From positions 558,001 to 622,000 of the forward strand of contig JASPKZ010004571.1 of NCBI GenBank assembly GCA_030220185.1: a stretch of DNA of 64,000 nt, given 5' to 3'. Each line of letters begins with the position of its first letter. Within the stretch, counting starts at the first letter, position 1. Below the pieces are notes generated by a model. That model made no database searches, was not told the DNA's origin, and saw nothing but the letters and a program-made list of their open reading frames with translations. Source of the DNA: Diploptera punctata (lineage: Eukaryota > Arthropoda > Insecta > Blattodea > Blaberidae). Position numbers and translations under genes: made by a program. Below are positions 50,001 through 62,000 of this stretch, in pieces.

Positions 50001-53000
50001 GCGGTTGCCATCCAAATATCCCCTAGATGGGGACCCCAGAGGGGACCTCTTTTGGAATATATTAAACAGTACCAACTAAATTGGAAATACCATCTTGAAA
50101 GAATGAGTTCAAATCGGATCCCCAAAGCTGTTTATAATTATATACCAAGAGGACGAAGATCTCTGGGCCGTCCTATGAAATGCTGGAGGGAAAATTTTCT
50201 ATGGGATCATAACAGGCCTTGGCCTAATACTTGGAAGGAAGAAGAAGAAGTATTTTGTTCTATGCTGTATTTCTTTATACACAATTTCTTATATATTACA
50301 CAACCAATATTATAATAAATTGTATTTGCCACTGTGCAGTTAATGACCTCAATCAAATGTCCCTTTATGAAATTAAATAAATAATTGTACCATTAATAAT
50401 TATTTCCTGTATAATATGTAGTTTTTATATTGTTCTTTGAAAAGCTTTTTAACTAGGTTTCACTTTAATTTCAAATCAATAGTTCAGTGTTGTTCTCTTC
50501 AGAAATAGCCTATATATATATATATTATATTTGAAGAGAAAAATTATACACTTAGACTGGGGTTTGAACCCAGGACCTTTGACTTTCTATGCCAATGCTC
50601 TACCAACTGAGCTACCTGAGCACTCCAATCTAAATGCAAATTTTTCTCTTATACATTGTTAATTCCCAAACGCTGAATGCTACGAGCATTTCTTATTTAA
50701 AAAGACATTTATTGGGAATTTAAACACTACTAAATAAAGCCTGGCTTAAATAAGATCCCACCATTCGCGTAATCGAGCAAATGCTTGTAGCATTCGACGC
50801 ACTTATAAGAGAAAAATGTGCATTTAGATTGGGGTGCTCATGTAGCTCAGTTGGTAGAGCTTTGGCATAGAAAGCCAAAGGTCCTGGTCCAAACTCCAGT
50901 CTGAGCATATAATTTTTCTCTTCAAATATAATTTGTCCTTCAATGAGAAGTATTAAATTAATGATTTTTTTTTATTTGTATTTATTTATTTTCAGAATCC
51001 ATTGCAGCTGTTTGTGAATTTTATCCAAAAGGCAGTTGTCAAAAAGGAGCATCTTGTCCATTTCGTCATGTTCGTGGTGACAGAACAATTGTTTGTAAAC
51101 ATTGGCTCCGAGGTTTATGCAAAAAAGGAGATCAATGTGAATTTCTTCATGAATATGATATGACCAAAATGCCAGAATGCTATTTCTACTCCAGATTTAG
51201 TAAGTTACTTATGGTCAGTAGATATACTACTATGTAACATGAAATTTTAAATATTGTAGTAGCATATGCTATATATTTTATAATGTTGTTAATTTCATTT
51301 TATGTACCAACTGACTATTTACAACTAAAAATTTTAAATAGACAAGAAAAAATTATCACAGTAATTTTAGCTATAAACTTATACAGTGAGTTTCACTCGA
51401 CCTGTGGCTGATAGCAGGAAAAGTGACTGCAAGCATTGAGTCATCAACTCACGCTGCGCACGCAGTGTCCACGCTAGTGGCCGCAAGTTGAGTGAAATCA
51501 CTGTACATATATTAACACATTGGTGATGGGCCACAGAGATCTCCGTGTTTAAATGTCAAGCGCTAGATGACCGGCCACGGAGATTTCTGCTTTAACATTT
51601 TGTATGGTCCCCTGCCTCTTCGCTTTTGAAGGAGGTATGCAATTTTGTTTTTTCTCATTGTGAAATAAATTTTAGTTGTTTTTGTACCCCTCTCTTCTCT
51701 TTAATGAAATTTCCATCTTTACAGAAAGAGTAGTTTATAGTTTCAAGACAGATGGCTGGTGAAATATGGAATTTTAGTGCGGGTAGTTAGGCGATTACGT
51801 GATACATATGTAACCTGTAAATATATGTTGCAGAGGGGAAAAAATTAAAAGAAACACTATTTTGCTTTCTGAAGCCGAATTTATATCTGTGGCACCATGT
51901 CTACCAGGATAATTATTATAATAGTGTGGCTATAGCTGAAAATTTGCTCGAAAGAAAGACGAGAGTTTGTGGAACAATATGGAATAACAGGGGGCTTCAA
52001 AAATCATTTGTGAAAGCAGGAAATAAACTCAAACCAGGAGAAAGTGTATTTTGTAGTAAGGGGGAAGTTTTGCTTTAAACATGGAAAGATAAAAAGAGAC
52101 GTAAGAATTGTTAGCACATTGCATCAGGCAACACGGAGTGGGAAGGGTAAAGTTGCAAAAATGCCCTATTGAATACTTCAATATAATAAGTATGTGAATG
52201 GCGTAGATAGGGCTGACCAGTACCTATCACAAATGCCACTCTCGTTTCACCTTAGAAAAACAGTGAAATGGAGCAAGAAAGATGTATTGTGGCTTCTGAA
52301 TTGTGCACTCTTTAATGCTTTCAGGGTCTATAAATTTCGAAAAGTTTACTACAAAATGTCAAATAGAAATTTTTTGCTTGGAACAGCCTCTTGTTGGGCA
52401 GTCGTGAAATTAGGAACAGATGACAGGGAAGAGGAAGAAAGACATAGAAAAAGGAAACCACTTCTAGGACATCAGGTCAAGACCCACCAGATAGGCTGTC
52501 AGGAGACATGAAGAAACATAAATTAACACCAATTGTGACTGGAAAGAAAAAATACCCCTCCAAAACTTGCTGCATTTGCAGTGAACACAAGAAAAGAAAC
52601 TCGCTACATATGCTCCTTTTGCACTGTGCCTTTACATAAAGGAGAATGTTTCCAACCCTGAATTTCTACTAGAAGGTCTGGTGAGAACATTAATAACTTA
52701 TGTATTATTGTAATTGACTATAAATATATTGATGTAAAAACCACACTGTGCTAGCACGGTTTAAAATTTAAAAGTCCACCCCACTGACAGAAATGTCTGG
52801 ACTAGCAGGGGTAGTTGGAATGCACAGTTGTCGATCACCAATGTGTTAATATTCCTCATATTTACATAGACATACCCTGCTCTGGTTGTCAATATATAAT
52901 GTTACATTTTAAATTCAGATCAATTGAGTGTACTTCCTATGCTAAAAAAAATTTTTTACAGTAACCATAAAATGAGATATAATAATTATTATGACCAGTC

Positions 53001-56000
53001 TGAGGTTCGATTCCCAGTTCAAGGGTTAAATATTCTTTCCAAAAAATAAATTTGTCCAGGACTGGAATAAGTTATGTTAAATTAAATATCACATCAAAAT
53101 ATTAAGCTTTATCGCTTAAAAGTAATGTCAAAATTCTCATAAGTAATGCCGCGTGTGACTTCCAAATTTATCTAGAGGATTTGGAAATCAAGACTGGCAT
53201 TTGTTAATTGAACGAATAAAATTAAGCTATAATTAAAACATTTTGTCTGTTCATTCTTACCTCTTAGAGTTGTTTTCGTTGAACATATGTTTCAGAGCTT
53301 CTTAGCCCCATCGTCAGCGATTACAGACTGAATTTTCTCATGTTGTCGGTCCTGATTCTTGATTCCTGCTCTCTTTGCCTCTGGTCCAATGAATTTACTA
53401 ATGAATTTCCTTTCTGCGGGAATTTCAATGTTCATAATTCTTTCCTTGTTCTTCTGTATATAGATTTTTTCCCATATGGTGAGTTCATTTTTGTTTTCTA
53501 ACTGTTTTAAAAATTTTGTGTTTACATCTATTTTGTGTTTTTCTGACCAAACATGAGCAGCCACTGCAGATTTTTCTACTTCCCCTTTTTTTACATTCAT
53601 TATGTGTTCTCTAGTTCTAATGGTTAAATTTCTTTTTGTTTTCCCTATGTATATCTTATCACAGCCTTCACATTTTATTTGATATATTCCTGATTTTTTA
53701 TCATCATCAATCTTTTCATTTTTATTAGTTTATTTAAACTATAATCATTCTTTGGTACTAAATTAATATTAAATTTTCCAAAAATCTTCTCAAATTTGTT
53801 GTGTGCCCAAGGGTGATATGTGAATTTCCTGCATGTCTTATCTTTTGGTTTTTTCTATCTGAAAAGTGCTTTCGTTCCTCAATTTTTGTTTTTTGTACTT
53901 CTCAGTTTTTTGTGTATCATTTTTTCACTGAAACCATTTTCTTTGCAATGGCTGCTCATGTTTGGCCAGAAAAACACAAAATGGATGTAAACACAAAATT
54001 ATTAAAACAGTTAGAAAACAAAAATAAACTCACCATGTGGGAAAAAATCTATATACAGAAGAACAAGGAAAGAATTATGAACTTTGAAATTACTGCAGAA
54101 AGGAACCTCATTAGTAAATTCATTGGACCAGAGGCAAAGAGAGCAGGAATCAAGAATCAGGGCCGACAACATGAGAAAATTCAGTCTGTAATCACTGACG
54201 ATGGGGCTAAGAAGCTCTGAAACATATGTTCGACAAAAACAACTCTAAGAGGTAAGAATGAACACACAAAATGTTTAAATTATTAAACAAACCTCTATTG
54301 ATAAATTAATGAGTCATTTTTAAAATGACTCATTAATTTATTAATTAAGAACCTCATAATGTGTTTCCCAATTTTAACTTTGAAACCTCTATTGTATTTT
54401 AAAATAAAATTAAGCTGTTTACTCACATATCATTATTTCAATATAGTTATTTTAAAGTATTTATATATCTAATATAAACGGCGATGTTTCAAAACAAATG
54501 AGAAATGTTTGTTATGCTTCTTTTGTTCATCCATTGCAACTAGATCATATTATTTATTGCCAAATAGGATTGCAATATTGTAAGAATGCACCCTAGTGGA
54601 GAAAAAATTAAACACATCAAACTGAATATTATAATGAACATTATAGGCTATTAATTATTTTTTTAAGAAACAACTCTGTAAAATCATTATTTAAAAACAC
54701 AATTATTGAACACACAATTATCAAATGTGTAGTTGGAAGGAATCTGTTCACTATTTGTTATATTCAACATAGTTGTTCGAGAATCAGTCACTGCAAAATA
54801 ATGCTGTGACCTGTTCAGAATATTAAAAAGGAGGAGTTTTCTTTAATATTGTCACGGATGGCACAAGGTTTTCCTTTAACTTATTTGGAGTTAAATAAAT
54901 ACACAGTTGCTATGTAAAATTTTTCTTTTCACTTTATTTTCTTCTCACAATTATCACTAAATTTTCAATCACAATTTTATCTTACAACCATTCTTCTTTT
55001 AAAGTTTATCAGATAATCACTTATCACACAATTACAGACGCAGTACTTCCTCACAGTTTCACTTACAATTTAATCTCTCGCCGGCCAACACGAGACTGGG
55101 GGGTACGTTCCGCTCTCACCACATATTTATAGGTGAGTAGACGGAAATTTTCAGGTCCATGAATGAGATGTTTTGACATGGAACCCTCTTGTCTTCCGAT
55201 GTTTCTCGAATGGGCGAATAGATGTTCTTAGAACTCTGTGGCTCATTAGCCTAGAAATATCGGTGGACCCAGACTCGCAATTGGCTACTCACCAATCCAA
55301 TCCACCAATGCGAGGTTTCTCTCGCCTGCCCATGCAGTTTAAATGACGCTACTACAATGCGTCACAATATGATAAACAGAAGTAGATAAATATTGAGGTA
55401 GAATACGACTGTGATTGGTTGTAAAAACAAAATTCATTGAAATGTGATTGGTTATTGACTTCCATTTGGGGCATGAGTTAAATAGTTATTAAAAATACTT
55501 ATGAAAAGAAGTCATCAGATGGCATTGTTGATTAGTATCTGCCTTCAAATGTAAGAGAATTGTATAAGAGGAAAGAAGAGTTGACTGTAGGCCAAAAAAT
55601 AAACAATAAGGAATGATTCCTGCCACCATGCCGGGTGAAGTAGAGATTCTACCTGTACCTGAAATTTTCTTTCGGCCTCACTGCACACCCGTTATGCGAA
55701 ATACAGATATCTGTCTTACAAATAACCATTACACTGTAAAATCTTAAATATTAGTTTAAGCTCTGAGACCGATCTTTCACAGGTAGCGTTCTGAATTTAC
55801 AGAACAAAGATGGCTAAAACGTATGTATCATTCTCATTAAATGAAAAAGTGAAAGTGATTGAAGATAAATCTCCAAATTTCCGGACCGATGCTCCAAATT
55901 CAAGCTCTGGCTCTTGCTAAATCCCTAGAGAATAATGATTTCAAGACATCTTCAGGTTGGCTGGACAGTTTTAATAGACGACACAATGTAGTGTGGAATG

Positions 56001-59000
56001 AAATTTGCTGGGAATCAAAAGAATATGGACAAAAGTGTAGTTAGTGAGCGGAAACCGAAACTGCATACTTTAATTTCAGAAACATTTTTAATGCTGAAGA
56101 AACAGGACTGTTTTTTCGTGCATTACTGTAGAAGTCGCTCATACATACTATACTTCACTTTTCAACGGCAGCGGAACTACAATTAAGCCAAGGTATGTAA
56201 AAAGACATAGGCCTATAAGGTACTCTAAAGATTATTAGTAAGTTTTAGTTTTTTTTTTATAATGCGGAATTTAGTCTAATGTGGGAAAAAGTTGGTCCCA
56301 TGCGATTCCGCTTTGAGTAAGTTTTACTGTAACAGTATTAGTGAAAGCTTTATGATTCAAACAGGAGTAAAACAAGGAGATCCATTACACTGGTCATCAT
56401 GATTTTTGTCTCATGAGTACCAATAGTTGTACGTAATGCAGTTTTTTATCGTGTTTTCAAATATGTACTCGGAATTTCTCCATCACCCACAGTTTTTTTT
56501 TTATTTCAATTTCAATTAATGGATTTAAATTATTTTTTTAATAAACGTTTTTTCGTCCATTTGTCCATTGTAAAATAAAACCAAATGAGCTAACTCAAAT
56601 GGTACCATTCCTACAGTTGTGCAGGTTTGGACATGTATAGATATGTACAGACATGCACAAACATGATCTAGGGTAGCATGCATTCATTAGAACGATGTTA
56701 GTTGTGAGATAGCAGTGAACCAGTGAACACATTAATAGTGAGTGGAGAACATATTTTAATCGACTCACCTCATACATTTTCAAACTTCTTTGATACCGAC
56801 GGTTTCAGACAAAATCATGTCCTTCAGTCATGGCTTCCACTGATGAAATTCCGTGATTGTTGATTTCTTTAGTGACATCACTTCTTGTGCTGCCATCTTT
56901 CATTGGGATTATAAACTTTGTAATTAAATTTTTATCCACCGGAATATCGAAATTCATAGATCAATATTTATTCTTCTGAATGAATATCATTTCCCAAATT
57001 GTCAATTCCAACGGTTTATCCAGTTGTTACAAAAGTTTCGCTTCTTTTTCAATTTTATGATGTTCTAGTAAACTATGTGAACACATAATTGTGAGTGCAT
57101 TGTGTCTGGATTATTGTATATTACATATTTACAAATTTATTTCTTTTAATTTGTTGTTAGTTACAAAATGCCTAGAGTTTGTTTAAATCATCCTAACAAC
57201 TTTTGTTATATATGTGGTGAAGTGAAGCTCAAGTCCCAAAGGTGAAACCTTACTCCATTAGTAAAAAAAAGTGTTATGAACTTTATTTTGGGTGTAAAGT
57301 GGGAGACCAAACAAGGACCTGGGTCCCACATATCTGTTGTTTATCGTGTAGTAGGCTTCTCACTGCATGGAAGAATGGCACACGCCACATGCCATTTGCT
57401 ATCCCTACGATTTGGAGGGAACCCAAAGATCACTCCTCTGACTGTTATTTCTGCTTAACAAACATTAAAGGGATTACGTCAAAATTAAAACATACAGTGG
57501 TGTTCTCTGACTTGCAATCTGCAATGAGACCAGTTCCACACTGCGAAGAATTGCCCATACCAAAGCCTCCAGAACATGTGACATTAGATGAAGAGAGCTC
57601 AGATTCTGATGGAAGTAAGGAAGAAGAAGAAACAGATTTTTGAAACTTTTAGAAGTAAAAGAAGAAAATGTAAAATTCAGAAAATTCACATATCAACCAT
57701 TAAAACACCACAAGTTTCAAAAAATTTTAAAGATCATAACATAAGATTAGCACCCAAAAATGACTACAGCATCAGTAGATTGATTAGACCTAATAAAAAT
57801 GAGAAAATAAAAGAAGAAAAATTAACAAAACTAAAATTATAAAATTTTAGAGAGATCTAATCAATTTAAATATCTTCGATATTATCTCTCTATCTGGCAT
57901 GAAAAGGATATCCCTGAAAAATTACTAGTTATAATAAAAGTTTAGGAATTATTAATCAAGTTATGAAACCATCCCTTGTACAAAAAAACACCAGATTATG
58001 TTTATATAACACTTTGGCTAGACCAGTGTTGACCTATGGTAGTGAAGCATGGACACCAAAAAGACAACATGAAAGCAGAATAACGGCTTGTGAAATGAGA
58101 TTCATGCACAGAACAGCGGGTTACACCAGATGGGATCGGAAAAGGAACACCGATGTCTTAAAAGAATTGAAGACTACGCCAATTTTGGAATATATTAAAC
58201 AGTACCAACTAAATTGGAAACACCATCTTGAAAGAATGAGTTCGAATTGGATCCCCAAAGCTGTTTATAATTATATACCAAGAGGACGAAGATCACTGGA
58301 CCGTCCTATGAAATGCTGGAGAGAAAATTTTCTATAGGATCGTAACAGGCCTTGGCCTAATACTTGGAAGGAAGAAGAAGAAATAAATCAGGGATTTATC
58401 AGATTAAATATGAAGAATGTCAGAAATTCTACATAGGAAAAACTAAGAGAAATTTGAAAACAAGAGTGAAAGAACATTTCAGGAATGTCAAGAAAGGGGA
58501 AGTAAAAAATCTGCAGTGGCTGCCCATGCATGGCCTGAAAAACATCTTATTGAGAAAGAAGCTAAATTATTAAAACAAATAGAAAGACCAAAAGAACTTA
58601 CCATTTGGGAAAAGATCTACATTCAAAAGAGCGAAAAGAAGAAATTGATGAACTTTGAAATTCCCAGGTAGAATGGCCTGGTTTTGAGGTTTTTCAGTCT
58701 GCCAATGGAAGGAGCGAAGGACGGCTCTTCAAGACGACAGAACAACAGTCGTGACGATACTGAGGATGGAACAGAAACTATGTTCCGAAACTAGTTTATA
58801 GTCAAATAAGAAGATCTATATGAGGTGAATGATAAAAAATTCTACCTATATAAATGGAAGCCTACAAGAACTAGAGCTGTTGGTAGACCTAAGATGAGAT
58901 GGCGGGACGAGGTTTGGGAGGATTTGAAGAAGATGAGGGTGACAAACCTGAAATTGGCAGAAGATAGAGGAATCTGGAGGGAGATTATTGAGAAGACCAA

Positions 59001-62000
59001 AACATTCAATTTTGAAGTTGTAGTGCCTTAAGATGATGATGATTGTAGGCAAATTATATCCAAGCTGCTTGTAGGATAGTGGTATACTAATTCTAATAAC
59101 TTCTAACAGATGCATTAATTTTTCAGTAGAAGTAAATGTAATGCCTTTTTTTTCAGATGCATGTCACAATAAAGAATGTCCATTTCTTCATATTGATCCA
59201 GAAAGTAAAATTAAAGACTGTCCATGGTATGATAGAGGTTTCTGTCGACATGGGCCTAATTGTCGCCATCGTCATGTGAGACGTGTTCTTTGTATGAATT
59301 ATGTTGCTGGTCTTTGCATAGAAGGTCCTGACTGTAAATTTATGCAGTAAGTAAAATACATTATTCTTTTTAATAGTTCCAGATACAGTCAATTTTAATA
59401 TTTCTAACCTTTCCTGTGTAGCAAATAAATATTTTAAATAGAGATACATTGAGGAGACCTGTTTGAAAATGAATAACAGAAATTTGCATTTGAACAAACG
59501 AGAATATGGATTAAGATAATCTCTACCCATCCTTTAGTCAGTTTCCAAATCTTTATTCTAAAAATTGGAGCTCAAGAGAACAAATTACATTATTGTCAAC
59601 TGCTCATTATTAGATACCAACAAATATATAAAATATTTTTATCATTACAAGTTTATAACAATGACATAAAATTATTATGGATTTTAAAAATAGTTATCAC
59701 TTTAATATTTCAATACATTGAAATATTGTAGTAGTAGTCGTAGTTTATAATAAGGTATAATGCCATATTTTGTCTTCAGGCTTCCAAGTATAACATTATT
59801 ACATTAATTGGATATTTGATATTCTGCCACACCTGAAAAAAATTATCTATTTTCTATCCAGCCTAAACTATGACTGTTGAACTTCAAAATGTGACATAGT
59901 GATGGATAATATGAAAACTTTGAAGAAAAAAAATGTAACAATTTCAAAAGCAGATAAAGAAAATAGAATAGTTATTTTAGACTGATCAGATTACTTAAAT
60001 AGAATGAACCATTAAAATTCATCGGAGAACATTTTGTTTACACAACTCACTTCATGGGATTCATGCTTCCATGATAGTGTGGTTTCAAACATAGTCGTGT
60101 TCATCCTCAGCCATAACTTTGACTGACGAAAGTCTTCAGCCATCAGCTGTTCTATTGTCACCATCTTCAGTGCTGCCATCTATGGTTGAATTTATAAATT
60201 TTGAAATCAAAGTAATTTTGTTAGGAATATCAAAATTCATTGATCTATTAAGTTATGTAGATAGGAAATATCATTGATCTATCTTTATTTTTCTGAATTT
60301 TTATCTTCTCCCAAACTGTCAATTCCAAATACTTCTCTACTTGTTTTAAAAGTTTAGCTTCTCTAAGGGCATAAAAGTTCAGAGTTTGGCTTGTTTTGGA
60401 GAGGAAAATAAAATGTGGACCCTATGTTGCAGATTTATGGCATACAAATGAATCTCATGGCTAAAATAGGAGTCCTCTGTCCAAAATTTGTCATTCTTTT
60501 CATGCCAAATTTGAATTGAGACAGTAATGGTCTGAGTTGTTAGAAGAGTGTCATTAAAAAATACTAACAATTCAGTCTATTAGTTGTCACAAATTATTTT
60601 TCTGTGGTAACAGAGAATAAGTTAAGTTGAAAATTGAGAAAAAATGAGTTATGATTATTGTGATCATCTCACAAACCTTATTTGTATTGGGAAGAGATTG
60701 GTAAACCAGGAATCTAATACTTCCAAGTTAGAAATTTTTTTTTTCTATTTTGTACGAATAGTGCAAATTCTTGGTTAAAAACATGCTCTTCTAAAAAGCA
60801 AGGTTTTTATATATAACAACTTATTTCTTGTGACCACAGATTTATCATGACATGATATCCATCCATAGTAATTCTGCCCGAGGGCAGGTCTTTCACTGCA
60901 ATCATAGCATTATACTAGGGAATTGAAGGTGTGGTAGCTTCCCGTTGCTTTCCACACTGGTGAAGGATGATGATGGTCACATGATTTCGGGGACCGTTTG
61001 GGCCTTAAAGTTTTCCTGACATTTGTCTTACAGGTGAGGAAAAACCTCACCCAGAAAAACTGCCCCGACCGGGGATCGAACCCGGGCCCGCTGCATGACA
61101 AGGCAGCATGCTACCTCGAGACCATAGCAGAGCAGTCATTATGATTATCCCAATGATGCTAGTATCACACCGTAAAAACTGTGAACAATTTTGTTGTGAT
61201 ACAAAAAATCTAATTTTTCTGACAGTGAGCTTAATAATGATCTGTTGTGGTATTTTGATATACACTTTTTTGCTGATTTGGCATCTATTACCAACATTTA
61301 TCCCAGTGATCAAGTGACCAACAAAAGAATAAATTAATTTGCCCAATAATTTTCTGTACTATTTAGTGATAAGGGGCAATGATTTGTAATTGAACTATGG
61401 TAAAATTTGAAAATGTACATTCATAATTTTACTTCCTTTTATTACTCTTAGCCTGATTATAAATGAAATAATTAAAACATTTTGTCTGTTCATTCTTATC
61501 TCTTAGAGTTGTTTTTGTCGAACATATGTTTCAGAGCTTCTTAGCCTCATCATCAGCGATTACAGACTTAGTGATGGGGCTAATAAGCTCTGAAACATAT
61601 GTTCGAGAAAAACAACTCTAATGGTCGCATGTAAATACATTAGTCTCTACTCAAATTACTTCCAATCACTGGTGAGCTGACTCACCGTGAGCAATTGCTG
61701 AGATCGAATTAACGGCCGACTTACCGGTCATGCATGAAAGTTGTCATTTTCGTAATATTGGCAATGAATTACCCAGAATTCTCAGCGATAAAACCACTTC
61801 CGTTATTTTCGTCTGCTATAGAGGAATGCATTTACACTTGCGTCCTGCAAATAATACCGTATACAACGACGTCTGCATCATGCAATATTACACCGATTCT
61901 CCTGTTCTTCCAGTTGAATTCTTTGGTAGACTCTATCAAATACCTCTTCTCCGCATATACCGAAAACATGATCGAAGTCTTCAAGGTCCGACATCTTGGA

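Larger units (their letters stand above)
53225..54375. mobile_element. Inverted PLE pair with hammerheads in both arms
   Basis: Minus arm (53240-53940) reads back from the ribozyme through GIY-YIG (53292-53680; SAVAAHVWSEKHKIDVNTK) to the YHPWAHNKFEKIFGKF linker. Plus arm (53945-54260) begins at MAAHVWPEKHKMDVNTK. Asymmetric truncation. Ends in AACCTCATAATGTGTTTCCC. Confidence 0.82.

Noticed and set aside
61565..61610. Second hammerhead in the right arm of the 61.5-kb foldback
   Set aside because: The first core box reads TTAGTGA, too far from CUGANGA to support.
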